DNA from: Tolypothrix campylonemoides VB511288
Lineage (GTDB): Bacteria > Cyanobacteriota > Cyanobacteriia > Cyanobacteriales > Nostocaceae
Assembly (NCBI GenBank): GCA_000828075.3
Contig: JXCB02000001.1
Location: forward strand, 660,532 to 724,531
Direction of reading: 5' to 3'
Length of the DNA stretch: 64,000 nucleotides
Below the pieces are notes generated by a model. It saw only the letters and a program-made list of their open reading frames with translations, was not told where the DNA came from and made no database searches. A program made the translations under genes and the position numbers. Of this stretch, positions 27,287 through 36,633 are shown in pieces. Positions within the stretch are counted from its first letter, which is position 1. Every line of letters begins with the position of its first letter.

Positions 27287-27541
27287 ATGTCAATTTATGT
27301 TAGCAATCTCTCTTATGAGGTTGAAGAGGATGACCTCAGGCAGATATTTTCGGAACATGGATCTGTTAACAAAATCCAAGTAGCCATGAACCAGAAAACT
27401 GGCGAGAAGAAAGGATTTGCCATTATAGAAATGAAAACTGATGCCGAAGAAACAGCGGCAATTCGGGCGCTGAGAGGGATTGAGTGGATGGGTCGTAGCC
27501 TCAAAGTTAATAGAGCGAGGACTAAGTACAGCATTTCATAA
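27287..27541 (+). CDS. RRM-domain RNA-binding protein (Rbp type)
   Basis: An 84-residue single RRM: RNP2 reads IYVSNL (residues 3-8) and RNP1 reads KKGFAIIEM (about 42-50), with the two helices EEDDLRQIFSEHG and DAEETAAIRALRG. This is the short Rbp class of cyanobacteria, eukaryote-like RNA-binding proteins, several of which are induced by cold and bind mRNA. Unlike RbpA-type members it has no long glycine-rich tail, which is nearer to the short Rbp group. RNP1 has F-A-I in place of the usual F-A/G-F/Y, a mild deviation. Only the name Rbp can be supported; which paralogue is unknown. Confidence 0.88.
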   Translation: MSIYVSNLSYEVEEDDLRQIFSEHGSVNKIQVAMNQKTGEKKGFAIIEMKTDAEETAAIRALRGIEWMGRSLKVNRARTKYSIS

Positions 27542-27623
27542 ATATATGTGGATTCAACCACAAATTAGCGCTGCCGTCTCTAGTGAAATATGAGTCGGAC
27601 ATCAACACAAATCAGATAAAAAA

Positions 27624-27836
27624 ATGCAAGTTTTATTAAAGAGATCGAGTCAATCAGTGACTCATCCTACAAGTGATAACAGCCAAGCAAATACAACTAC
27701 ATATACTTGGCAAGCTGTGTGGAGTAAGCATAGTTGCCCTTGCTGCTCATACACTTTACTCCGTCATATGCGTTTAGGCGGTATTTACTGGCGTTGTAGC
27801 CATTGTTACCAGGATATGCCAGTTTATACTTTATGA
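27624..27836 (+). CDS. Small zinc-ribbon-like protein
   Basis: A 70-residue protein with two CxxC pairs: SCPCCSYTLLRHMRLGG (CPCC) and WRCSHCYQDM (CSHC), 18 residues apart, a likely zinc ribbon. The first 30 residues are polar and unstructured. It follows the RRM gene by 82 bp on the same strand and could be co-transcribed with it. No family recognised. A weak start (AAAAAA before the ATG). Confidence 0.5.
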   Translation: MQVLLKRSSQSVTHPTSDNSQANTTTYTWQAVWSKHSCPCCSYTLLRHMRLGGIYWRCSHCYQDMPVYTL

Positions 27837-28157
27837 GAGGAAATGATATCTGCACTTATCAGCTAGCGAAAAAATTTCATCACAGCTATTTAAAGCTACA
27901 AATGAAGTTCAAAAACTCGCACCAGAAATTTTGAAGTGGAACGACTGGAAAAAACTGAGCCATCACGCCAGTTGCTGTAAGTTCGGGCTAAGCTTCTTGC
28001 AGCACTGGCTCCTTTATCAACTAGTTTTCTCTTCATATTTATCTTAGAGGGGATTTGCAGCCCTTCGGGCTGCAACCAAGACTGGCTCGGTTTTTTTATG
28101 TGTAGATGCTTAGCATAGGAAATTCCCAAAATAAGGTTGCAGGTAGTAGCTCACCAA
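27837..28157. other. Non-coding region with nested hairpins
   Basis: About 320 bp. At 28061-28077 GCAGCCC-TTC-GGGCTGC forms a stable hairpin, and about 20 bp on GGCTCGGTTTTTTTAT gives a T-run. Upstream, an AACTGAGCCATC... segment and GCACTGGCTCC could pair. It could be a short structured RNA or a repeat. No protein-like frame. Confidence 0.35.
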
Positions 28158-28409
28158 CTAGGGAGAAAACTCGTTACAGCGCCGTGTAAAATGACAGCCA
28201 AAATGAACATCACCAAAGTATACGCCAGTTGACGAAATGAACGTTATGGCAGTGGAGATGTCTTGATTATCCATGAGGGCAAGTGCAGCGTCTACGCTCC
28301 AAGCAGGTAAAGACGCGCCACCAGAATTACTGGCACCGATACTGTCAAGCGCCTGAACGTATTCCTTTGGTAAGATGTGATGGTGAACGTCAATCCGGTA
28401 TGATTCCAT
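28158..28409 (-). pseudogene. Truncated amidohydrolase (ACMSD-like)
   Basis: An 83-residue N-terminal piece of an amidohydrolase of the 2-amino-3-carboxymuconate-semialdehyde decarboxylase group: MESYRIDVHHHILPKEYVQA carries the HxH metal motif, then DSIGASNSGGASLPAWSVDA and STAITFISSTGVYFGD. After GVYFGD the sequence becomes unrelated (VHFGCHFTRRCNEFSP) and stops. The family is normally over 300 residues, so the catalytic barrel is mostly missing. ATG at 28409. It is a relic, not a working enzyme. Confidence 0.7.
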
Positions 28410-28798
28410 TACCTTTTTGTCGTCTATGATTGACGCAGCAAATGCTCTATCACATTTTAAAGTAATAGCTCAAGTCGCAAGTCTCTTCTTCCTCTAGGTC
28501 GAAACAGTTGAGGGGAACTATTTTTAATTACCGTCTTTTCTAGGAAATAAGAACTTAAACTACAGCATAAATTGACTTTGTGTTCTTCTTGAAAATCTTT
28601 TATGAGTTCCTGGTCATTAAATAATTATATTTATTGCCGTCGTACTTATTATAAAATTATATAAAATAAATCATACTCAAGGTCGATGCTCAATCAGAAA
28701 AGAATTTGCCAATAATTATAAGACTCGATTCGTCCCTTTTTGAATTGATTAACTAAGTCAAAAATTTTGACTTTCACCTAGAAAGGGTCAAAACTTCT
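28410..28798. other. Intergenic stretch before GH31 remnant
   Basis: AT-rich and non-coding; no repeat recognised. An AAAGGG lies about 15 bp before the GH31 ATG. Confidence 0.35.
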
Positions 28799-30693
28799 AT
28801 GGATAGATTTAAGCAAATCCAATTAAAACTAAAGTATTTTTGGGGTTCCCTATTTTACTTGAAGTACTTGCCCCATGCCATGTTGTACACTCGCAAGCGA
28901 GACAGATTAGAACGAGAATTTTCCAAGCCTTCAACTGAAAAAGGTTTTGACAAACCAGGAAAACTCATCCGCGCTGAACCTGCTGCTAGAGGTGCTAATT
29001 TCTATTTTGAACTTGCAGAATTGGAAGTTTACTTTCTAACTGAAGATTTAGTTAGAGTGAATTGGAAACCTGGAATACCTCCAATTCCTTATGCTATTGC
29101 CCGCAAAGATTGGCAGGAAGTAGAAACTCAATTGGAAGAGACAAGCGATGGTTTCTCTGTATCCAGCCACAAGTTAAAAGTCGTTATAAAAGAAGATGGT
29201 AGCCTAAAATTCAGTGATTCTTCAGAACAAATTATACGGGAAGAATTGCCACCTCAACGTAAAAGTGAGGGGTGGCTTCATCAAGCGCGACTGCGTCAAG
29301 AAGAACACATTTATGGATTAGGAGAACGGGCTTCTTCTTTGAATTTGCGTGTAGCTAAAGACGAGAAGCAACAACCTAAAACTTATCGGATGTGGAACTA
29401 TGATGCTGCTGGCAAATATAGTCCGGGATCAGACCCAATGTATATCTGCATTCCGGTGTATTTGGGTCTGCACTCGTCTGGGAGTTACTTAATTTTCTAT
29501 GAAAATTCTTTTGAAGCCGATTTTACCTTTGCTGAAACTGCTGTAGCCGACTTTCAAGGGGGATCGCTGCGTTATTACTTCACTTATGGTTCACCCGCGC
29601 AACTGTTGGAACGCTACACTGAGTTAACTGGGCGAGCTTTCCTACCTCCACGTTGGGCGTTAGGCTACCATCAATCTAAATGGGGATATCGTACAGAAGA
29701 AAAAGTCCGAGAAGAAGCAAAGGGGTTTCAGTCTCACAACCTGCCTTTGAGTGCTATTCATTTAGATATTGACTGTCAAGTTGGAAACCGCGCTTTCACT
29801 ATTGACCCAGAACGTTTTCCTAAATTGGCGAGTTTTACGCAAGAACTCAAGGAGCTTGGGGTACAATTTATTGCTATTCTCAACCCAGGAATTAAGTACA
29901 GCCGCAACAGTAACTTATTTCTGGAAGGTCAAATACTAGATGGGTTTTGCAAACTTCCTAATGGTAAACTCGTTGTTGCACCTGTTTGGCCCGGTTGGTC
30001 GGTTTTCCCAGATTTTACCAATCCAAAGGTTCGTAGATGGTGGAGTCGGCAATATCAATACCTGCTTGATGTGGGTGTGGCGGGTTTTTGGCATGATATG
30101 AATGAGCCTGCGGCTTTTATTACTTCAGGCGATCGCTCGCTTCCCAAAGTCACACAACATTATATGGAAGGCAGAGGCGGCGATCATCGCGAGGCGCATA
30201 ATGTATACGGGTTACTGCAAGTTGGTATAATTTCTGGAATGATGCTGTTATCGAAGGTGAGCAGCAAGTGAGTTTAGAAGCACCGTTAGAAAGAATTCCC
30301 TTGCTAGTAAGAGCAGGGAGTATGATTCCAATGGAGCAAGGTAAGCAACTCATTCTCCATATTTATCCACCTGTAGAGGGAAGCAGCGAGGCAATTCTCT
30401 ACTCTGATGCGAATGATGGGTATGGAGAATCGCGACTCGATAAGTTTAGCATCTTGCGATCCGAAAATAATCTAGAAATAACTTGGGAAGAACAGGGAGA
30501 TTATCCTTTCCCATACGCAGCTGTGAAACTGCATCTGCATGGTATGAAGTTACAGCAAGCCTGGCTGGATGATGTAGAAGTTGCTTGTCAGGATCAAATT
30601 ATCGAGTGCGATCGCCCTTTAGGGCACTGCGCTCCGCGCAATCGCTTTCATAAGCTTCGCATTCAGTCAGAGTTTGCTGACATTCTACCTTGA
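28799..30693 (+). pseudogene. GH31 alpha-glucosidase with internal out-of-frame deletion
   Basis: The 5' frame encodes a GH31 N-terminal beta-sandwich and the first part of the catalytic barrel: EEHIYGLGERASSLNLR, PRWALGYHQSKWGYRTEE, and the nucleophile motif GFWHDMNEPAAF with Asp433. It runs to HREAHNVYGLLQ, then drifts into a short foreign tail and a stop at 30271. From 30220 in another frame the text continues SWYNFWNDAVIEGEQQVSLE and then PLERIPLLVRAGSMIP, the C-terminal part, to 30693. The 150-200 residues usually between NVYGLL and the WYNFW segment, including the acid/base Asp, are missing. The lesion is a deletion plus frame change, so no active enzyme is expected. A fresh GTG at 30268 would give a 141-residue C-terminal fragment. 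Confidence 0.88.
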
Positions 30694-30742
30694 TGATGAA
30701 TCCCCCTAAATTAAGAGTGCAATTGTAAAAAACACCTTTAAG

Positions 30743-30787
30743 AAGAACGCAGAACGCAGAACGCAGAACACAGAACACAGAACACAG
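30743..30787. repeat. CAGAACR heptamer tandem repeat
   Basis: Six consecutive 7-bp units: three CAGAACG-type then three CAGAACA-type. A short tandem repeat of the class common in filamentous cyanobacteria. Confidence 0.85.
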
Positions 30788-31038
30788 TAATCAGAATATC
30801 CCCGCACAATGTTGACGGGGGATTTAAGAAAGGAAAAAACTTTTGCGTGTCTCCAAAGGATCTTGGCGGGGGCACGCCTACCAATACGAGCACAACCTTA
30901 CTCTTGATTCACGATAGCGCTTTGCGCCCACCTGGAAGAGGCAATCGAGTTGACGCGTTTAATATTCTGTATCTATCGTTCTTTCTTGGTCAAAAATAAA
31001 AATATTCTGCATTAGCAGAGGTCATCATGATTATAATT

Positions 31039-31098
31039 CTGAAATCTTGCACCTACCCGTACAAACCAACGTTCAACTTTTCAGGTGCAAGATCTGAG
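31039..31098. repeat. Short relative of the CTCACATCTTGCACC element
   Basis: CTGAAATCTTGCACCT (31039-31054) is imperfectly mirrored by AGGTGCAAGATCTGAG (31083-31098). The inner ACCCGTACAAACCAACG matches the left interior of the element at 53122-53277, so this is an internally deleted copy. Confidence 0.6.
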
Positions 31099-31247
31099 AA
31101 CTGCCAACCATGATGCTGTCATCTAATTGTTAGAACAACAAAGCTAAGCTAAAGCACCTTTAAGTTGCTTGCTTTAAATTTTCTCAAATTATTCTGGGGT
31201 GGGCTGTCCGATCCCCCCAGCTCATGCAAGCTTATTTGCGTGACAGC

Positions 31248-31517
31248 TTAGTACACTCTTCGAGCTAGCTTATAGTACAAGAAAATAGCAATCATTGCAC
31301 CCAATACAGCAACAAACAAACCAGGAATACTAAAACTTGCTGTAGTTAACGTGAAGCTTCCGGTTTGTAAAAGGTTAACCAAAGTTCCTCCAAGGATAGC
31401 ACCAACAATTCCCAGGAACATTGTGCCAAGAATGCCGCCTCCTTGGTAGCCGGGATAGATCGCCTTTGCAATAGCACCTGCAAGTAAACCCAACACGACC
31501 CAAGCTAGAATGCTCAT
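31248..31517 (-). CDS. GlsB/YeaQ/YmgE-family membrane protein
   Basis: An 89-residue protein with three hydrophobic spans and glycine zippers: SILAWVVLGLLAGAIAK, GGGILGTMFLGIVGAILGG, and PGLFVAVLGAMIAIFLYY. This is the transglycosylase-associated/YeaQ family, small stress-induced inner-membrane proteins of unknown mechanism. GGGGAG precedes the ATG by 8 bp. Full length for the family. Stands alone between two long non-coding regions. Confidence 0.88.
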   Translation of the reverse strand: MSILAWVVLGLLAGAIAKAIYPGYQGGGILGTMFLGIVGAILGGTLVNLLQTGSFTLTTASFSIPGLFVAVLGAMIAIFLYYKLARRVY

Positions 31518-32834
31518 TGTTTTACTCCCCGCAGCGGTATTGAACGATGCAAAGCGTTTAAAGTACTTGAAACAGCTTTTATCTTGCTTCTAATTTACTC
31601 GTATCCATCGGCTGAACATAACTGTCTAGAGAAAGAAGGGCGCTCTTGCTCAAGTTAGATTAGACAATAAAGGATAGCTGCCTCAAAAGATAAAAAGACA
31701 ATGCACTCAGTTAAGAAAAGGCATGATCCCTCTTTCATGACTTTCACATTTTTTTTATTATAAAATAAAATCTTGCCTTTTTTTAACAAATTAAAAAGGA
31801 CACAAACTAAAGAAAAATCAGAGAACATTACGGATTATTTAGTTTTACTAGATTTTTTGTAAAAAAATGACTTTTTTAACCCAAATTAACTTTACAGATT
31901 TTACCTCAATACTAAAAAAAATTTTCATAATTTATTATTTCAACATATTTACATCTAACTACTCTCTTATGTCATGTTATTTTAATCCTATTTCATGTTA
32001 TTTAAATACTATCTCAACGAAATGTCTGGCTACAAAATGATGTTTATATATTTTAATCGCTTTTAATTGCTAAAAAGGAAAGCCTTGCTACAAAATGATG
32101 TTTATATATTTTAATTTCTAAAAAGGAAAGCCTTGCTACAAAATGATGTTTATATATTTTAATTGCTAAATAAATATATGTTTTGATAAATTTATGTTGA
32201 ATCGTAGATTTTTTTATCCAGATAACGTATAATCGTGATAACGTATATGCGAGAAACGCAATATAGCCCTAATTTTTTCACATGGCGAAGATAGCCAAAT
32301 AATGTTGTTCAGTGTTTGCATAACTTGCAATGGAACATATTGAAGCGCATTTGTGCTTGTAGCTAGTAGGAGTCACTCCTAAAAAAGGTTGACTTAAATC
32401 ACCTTACAGGTTAAATTCTTAACAAATCTACATCAGTCTGCCTAATCCACGGATTGCCCCAAACATTTTGTTATGTCGGGGTAATTTTGGAGCGGAGGAA
32501 CCAAGTTTGGGGCTAATCTCACAAAAGAGGAAAGAATGAAAAATAAAGAATGAAAAAAGACAAAATTACTCTAGTTCTTTCTTCTATCTTTTATTTCCTT
32601 CTTCTCTCTCCCACAGAAGGACATCTCTCAGTCCTAGCCCGTCAGCTAACTTCGCCGGCATTGAGAGGAGACTGAACGAGCAGCATTCTTACGAGTAATG
32701 CCTTGTTCTCGTCAGTGTCCTTGGCTGGTATCTGTGCGCTTCGTTGTACCTGCCCTCGATCATGAGAAAAGGATTTTAGTACCTTCTCTTCTGGTAGCTG
32801 AGGCAGGAATATTGCCATATGGTGAAGTTCAACT
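31518..32834. other. 1.3-kb non-coding region with tandem repeats
   Basis: No convincing gene. It carries three near-identical tandem units at 32029-32170 (see repeat entry) in a very AT-rich area (31740-32240). Towards 32640-32830 the GC content rises and a 72-codon minus-strand frame exists, but its protein shows no domain and I reject it. Confidence 0.4.
32029..32170. repeat. Three tandem AT-rich units upstream of GT4
   Basis: GCTACAAAATGATGTTTATA starts units at 32029, 32087 and 32135 (unit lengths 58 and 48 bp, third unit partial). Each contains TATATTTTAAT followed by the AAAAAGGAAAGCCTT spacer in units 1 and 2. Differences are only a 10-bp indel and a few bases. Confidence 0.85.
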
Positions 32835-34112
32835 ATGTTACCGACCAAAAAACATCGCATAGCTCTGATTTCTGTTGATGGAGACCCGGCTGCAGAAATC
32901 GGACAGGAAGAGGCTGGGGGACAAAATGTCTATGTGCGTCAAGTAGGTTGTGCGCTTGCTGAGCAAGGTTGGCAGGTGGATATGTTCACTCGCCGAAGTA
33001 GTCGTGAGCAAGCTGCGATTGTGCAACATGGACCATTATGTCGCACTATCCGCTTAAAGGCTGGACCTGCTGTGTTCATAGGGCGATATGACTTATTTGA
33101 CCATATGCCTGAATTCATCGCAGAGTTCAAAGCATTCCAGCAGGAGCAAGGATATCAGTACCCTCTGATTCATACCAACTACTGGTTGTCCTCTTGGGTG
33201 GGTATGGAACTGAAAAAGCAGCAACCGTTGATTCAGTTGCATACTTACCACTCTTTGGGAGTAGTCAAGTACAGTGCTATTTCTGATATCCCAGCAATTG
33301 GTAGCAAGCGACTAGCTGTTGAAAAAGCCTGTCTGGAAACAGTGGATCGAGTTGTTGCAACAAGTCCTCAAGAACAGGAACATATGCGAAGACTCGTTTC
33401 CACCAAAGGGCAAATAGAAGTCATTCCTTGTGGGACTGATATCGATAAGTTTGGGTCAATTCAAAGGTCTGCAGCACGGCAGGAATTAGGAATTGCACCT
33501 GATGCCAAGATGGTTCTCTACGTTGGTCGTTTTGACCGGCGCAAGGGAATTGAGACACTCGTACGAGCTATTGCAAAGTCGAGTTTGCGCTCTTTGCCTA
33601 ACTTACAACTAGTTATTGGAGGTGGCTATCGTCCAGGTCACAGCGATGGAATTGAGCGCGATCGCATCGCTGGGATCGTGGCTGAACTTGGATTGGAAAA
33701 TTGCACAACCTTTCCAGGTCGCCTAGATGATTCTGTTCTCCCCTTGTACTATGCAGCCGCAGATGTGTGTGTTGTACCAAGCCACTATGAACCTTTTGGT
33801 TTAGTTGCGATTGAAGCAATGGCTAGTCGGACTCCAGTCGTGGCTAGTGATGTTGGGGGGTTACAGTTTACAGTCGTACCTGAAGTGACTGGGTTACTTG
33901 TTCCCCCTAAAGATGAAGCCGCTTTTGCCGATGCTATTGACCGCATTCTGATCAACCCAACTTGGCGAGATCAATTAGGTGAAGCTGGTCGCCAACGTGT
34001 AGAAATCGCCTTCAGTTGGCATAGTGTGGCATCCCGATTGACTCAGATCTACACACATCTACTGACTCAAACCATGCCCGCAATAGAGAGCAAAGCTCAA
34101 GTTGCAGCTTAA
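32835..34112 (+). CDS. Glycosyltransferase family 4 (sucrose-phosphate-synthase-like)
   Basis: A 425-residue GT-B enzyme. The N-terminus RIALISVDGDPAAEIGQEEA and AGGQNVYVRQVGCALAEQGW carry the GGQNVYV glycine loop of GT4 sucrose synthase/SPS and MshA-like enzymes, with HTYHSLGVVKYSA, then VLYVGRFDRRKGIETLV and HYEPFGLVAIEAMASRTPVV (E-x7-E). It could be a sugar- or glycolipid-forming enzyme; the substrate is not decided. Start: ATG at 32835 with a GGTGAAG upstream. A 12-residue C-terminal tail is poorly ordered. No sucrose phosphatase gene is adjacent. Confidence 0.82.
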   Translation: MLPTKKHRIALISVDGDPAAEIGQEEAGGQNVYVRQVGCALAEQGWQVDMFTRRSSREQAAIVQHGPLCRTIRLKAGPAVFIGRYDLFDHMPEFIAEFKAFQQEQGYQYPLIHTNYWLSSWVGMELKKQQPLIQLHTYHSLGVVKYSAISDIPAIGSKRLAVEKACLETVDRVVATSPQEQEHMRRLVSTKGQIEVIPCGTDIDKFGSIQRSAARQELGIAPDAKMVLYVGRFDRRKGIETLVRAIAKSSLRSLPNLQLVIGGGYRPGHSDGIERDRIAGIVAELGLENCTTFPGRLDDSVLPLYYAAADVCVVPSHYEPFGLVAIEAMASRTPVVASDVGGLQFTVVPEVTGLLVPPKDEAAFADAIDRILINPTWRDQLGEAGRQRVEIAFSWHSVASRLTQIYTHLLTQTMPAIESKAQVAA

Positions 34113-34323
34113 TTTCTACAGCTTTAACAGTGTTGTGTGTGTAGGGGCAAGAAGAACCTTGCACCCATACTAAGTGCTGGTTGGAAAATGCTCCGGACTT
34201 AGCACTGAAAATACAGCACTAATAAAAAGAGCAATTCTGTCTAATGGCTATGCCGAGCGACAGAAACGCCCAGAAACAGCAAAAAACAAGCCAATGAATC
34301 TCTCACATCAGGGAGTTATGAAT

Positions 34324-34545
34324 ATGCTGAATATCGGAGATTACGTACGGCATCAAATCACCGGACAGATAGGTCAAGTCATCGGTTATGGACATCAAAT
34401 ACTGCAGGGAGTTTATCTAACGACCCTAAAAGTACGAGCCAGCAACAATGACTTAATTGATAATCAAAGCAGATTTATTGAGGATGTGTATTCTGAATGG
34501 GTGCTAGCAGAACCAACAGAAAGCGGGGTAGTACTGCAAGCTTGA
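34324..34545 (+). CDS. Small KOW-like hypothetical protein
   Basis: A 73-residue protein starting MLNIGDYVRHQITGQIGQVI: an SH3-like small beta-barrel pattern (GDYVRH..TGQIGQVIGYGHQ) reminiscent of KOW or DUF-type fold, with YLTTLKVRAS and DVYSEWVLAEP following. The ATG at 34324 is preferred because GGGAG sits 8 bp upstream; longer in-frame starts (34174, 34294) have unusual, basic extensions. Function unknown. Confidence 0.5.
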   Translation: MLNIGDYVRHQITGQIGQVIGYGHQILQGVYLTTLKVRASNNDLIDNQSRFIEDVYSEWVLAEPTESGVVLQA

Positions 34546-34684
34546 GACTTATTTAATTAAGCGTTGAGAACAAATGAGATTCTCCAATCCTTTCTTTTAA
34601 AGGAGTTTAAAGGAGCATCTGTAGCCAACATTTGTTGAAACAATATGACTATCTGCTGTAAGACACCAGCATAGTCAAGATAGA

Positions 34685-34709
34685 GGGGAAAGCTTACTAA
34701 GCTTTCCCC
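34685..34709 (+). terminator. Rho-independent terminator
   Basis: GGGGAAAGCTT (34685-34695) pairs with AAGCTTTCCCC (34699-34709), a 3-nt loop, then TTTCTATTT. A good intrinsic terminator 140 bp downstream of the KOW-like gene. Confidence 0.75.
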
Positions 34710-34907
34710 TTTCTATTTATATGGTTGCGAGTTACAAAAATTACAAATTTTTTTAGCATTCACACACAATATATATTACCCCGCAGTATCTCAAATGAGA
34801 AATAACTTGATAAACCTAACCAGAGAAAGACGATTAACAGTCTTTAATCTTCATAGCATCTATGTAACTTAACTTAAACCAGGATTAATCAATCTGGCTT
34901 ATAGCTC

Positions 34908-34959
34908 ATCACATCTCCAATTCCTAAAAGACTCAGTGGTTCTAAGCGGGAGATGTGAT
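34908..34959 (+). promoter_or_regulatory. Long-loop inverted repeat upstream of peptide-CCD unit
   Basis: ATCACATCTCC (34908-34918) pairs with GGAGATGTGAT (34949-34959). It lies about 50 bp before the ATG of the 31-residue peptide, where it could be an operator or a 5'-leader structure. Function is inference. Confidence 0.5.
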
Positions 34960-35005
34960 AGGTCTACGTAGATACAGGCATTTGTACATAAGGAAAGAAA
35001 ACATT

Positions 35006-35101
35006 ATGCGGTTTAATCTGACTTTGTTTTGGGTAACTTTATCGTTCGTGGTTGTGGGAGCAATTATGTTGCTTCTCCAACCTGCGATTGATTTTCACTA
35101 A
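35006..35101 (+). CDS. 31-residue membrane peptide upstream of carotenoid oxygenase
   Basis: ATG at 35006 opens 31 codons ending at TAA 35099-35101. The product begins MRFNLTLFWVTLSFVVVG and is a single hydrophobic helix ending in a short polar tail (QPAIDFH). An AAGGAAAG lies 9-15 bp upstream, and the carotenoid oxygenase starts only 19 bp downstream, so the two look like one transcript. The size and shape resemble small thylakoid membrane subunits, but no known one matches from memory. The reading frame, ribosome site and position together make it the best of the very small ORFs here. Confidence 0.6.
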   Translation: MRFNLTLFWVTLSFVVVGAIMLLLQPAIDFH

Positions 35102-35120
35102 ATAGGTTGGTTTTTGGCTC

Positions 35121-36611
35121 ATGCAAACAGTTTCATATCAACAGAATCTAGCCTCTCAAACCCAACCCTACAAGTTGGAAGACTGGCAGGGAGCTAATTG
35201 CTCCCTCAATCAAGAGTTTGACTATTGGATTGAGGATATTGAGGGAGAAATTCCAACCAATCTAAACGGTACACTGTTTCGCAACGGTCCTGGTCTACTA
35301 GATATCTTCGGTCGGGAGATTCATCACCCTTTCGATGGAGATGGTATGATTTGTGCTGTCTCCTTCTCCAACGGACGCGCTCATTTTCGCAATCGCTTTG
35401 TTCGTACAGAAGGTTACTGTGCAGAACAGAAAGCAGGTAGGATGCTCTACCGAGGTGTGTTTGGAACCGAAAAACCAGGAGGCTTGCTGGCAAACGCCTT
35501 TGACTTAAGAAAAAAGAACGTTGCCAACACCAATATCATTTACTGGGGCGACAAACTGCTAGCGCTGTGGGAAGCTTCGCATCCCTATCGTCTTGATCCC
35601 GACACGTTAGAAACTCTAGGGATCGAAACGCTGGACGGCGTTTTGCACAAAGACTCACCTTTTGCCGCCCATCCGATGATAGATCCTGGTGATGAAAATC
35701 GGGAACCCCGTCTAGTCACTTTCGCCATCAAACCTGGTTTGATCACAACGATCGCTGTTTATGAGTTGAACCAGGCTGGCAAAGTTGTGCAACAACACGA
35801 CCATCGAATTCCAGGCTTTGCCTTCATCCACGATTTTGCGATTACACCAAACTATTGCTTGTTCTTTCAAAATCCAGTTTCCTTCAACCCCCTACCATAT
35901 GTCCTTGGATTGCGGGGAGCAGCAGAGTGCATCAGGTTTCACAAGCGTAGCCCGACTAAAATTTGGCTCATTCCTCGCGACTGTTCACAAAAAGTTCAAG
36001 TTCTCGAAACAGATCCCTGTTTTGTTTTCCACCATGCCAACGCCTTTGAGCAGGGCGATGAGTTGATTGTGGACTCAGTTTGCTACGAAACTTTTCCAGG
36101 CATTGACCATAATCTAAATTACCAGGAAATTGACTTTGATACTCGACCTCCTGCACAGCTGTGGCGTTTTCACCTCAACTTGAGGACGAAAACAGCACAA
36201 CGAAATTTAGTTGTTGAGCGTTCGTGTGAGTTTCCGTTTATTCATCCTAATCGGATTGGTCAGCCTCATCGGTGTATATTCTTAGCAGCTGCTCACCAAC
36301 CACAAGGCGATGCACCCCAGCAAGCAATTATTAAAGTTGATCCCGAATTTGGTGAACAACAATTTTGGAGTGCTGCACCTAAAGGTTTTCTTGGCGAACC
36401 TGTGTTTGTGCCTCGATCAAACAGTACTCAAGACGATGATGGGTGGGTGCTGACACTTGTCTATGACGCGGCTCACAATCGAACTGATGTTGTTATTTTG
36501 GACGGAACTTGTTTGGAAAAAGGGGCGATCGCTCGTTTGCACTTAAAGCACCACATTCCTTATGGATTGCATGGAAGCTTCATAAAGGAAAAAATGAAGT
36601 ATGAAGAATAA
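35121..36611 (+). CDS. Carotenoid cleavage oxygenase (RPE65/CCD family)
   Basis: A 496-residue member of the retinal/carotenoid oxygenase family. Its four iron-binding histidines are visible: H184 (FAAHPM), H237 (FIHDFA), H304 (VFHHANA) and H484 (GLHGSF), plus the N-terminal GTLFRNGPGLLDIFG and HPFDGDGM. These soluble or membrane-associated enzymes cleave carotenoids or apocarotenoids with O2; the cleavage site cannot be told. Related cyanobacterial enzymes make retinal or apocarotenals. Preceded by a 31-residue peptide and followed by a MITE-like repeat. ATG at 35121. Not adjacent to the cruP or cruF loci of this window. Confidence 0.9.
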   Translation: MQTVSYQQNLASQTQPYKLEDWQGANCSLNQEFDYWIEDIEGEIPTNLNGTLFRNGPGLLDIFGREIHHPFDGDGMICAVSFSNGRAHFRNRFVRTEGYCAEQKAGRMLYRGVFGTEKPGGLLANAFDLRKKNVANTNIIYWGDKLLALWEASHPYRLDPDTLETLGIETLDGVLHKDSPFAAHPMIDPGDENREPRLVTFAIKPGLITTIAVYELNQAGKVVQQHDHRIPGFAFIHDFAITPNYCLFFQNPVSFNPLPYVLGLRGAAECIRFHKRSPTKIWLIPRDCSQKVQVLETDPCFVFHHANAFEQGDELIVDSVCYETFPGIDHNLNYQEIDFDTRPPAQLWRFHLNLRTKTAQRNLVVERSCEFPFIHPNRIGQPHRCIFLAAAHQPQGDAPQQAIIKVDPEFGEQQFWSAAPKGFLGEPVFVPRSNSTQDDDGWVLTLVYDAAHNRTDVVILDGTCLEKGAIARLHLKHHIPYGLHGSFIKEKMKYEE

Positions 36612-36633
36612 AAAAACTATAGTTTATTCTTCT

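Noticed and set aside
27896-28129. 77-codon minus-strand frame
   Set aside because: Lies across nested hairpins with a UUCG-type loop and a T-run; composition is not protein-like.
30268-30693. Independent 141-residue gene starting at GTG 30268
   Set aside because: It is the C-terminal part of the GH31 gene in another frame after a deletion; a separate gene is not needed.
32642-32860. 72-codon minus-strand frame before the GT4 gene
   Set aside because: No recognisable domain; it overlaps the GT4 start and the region is repeat-like.
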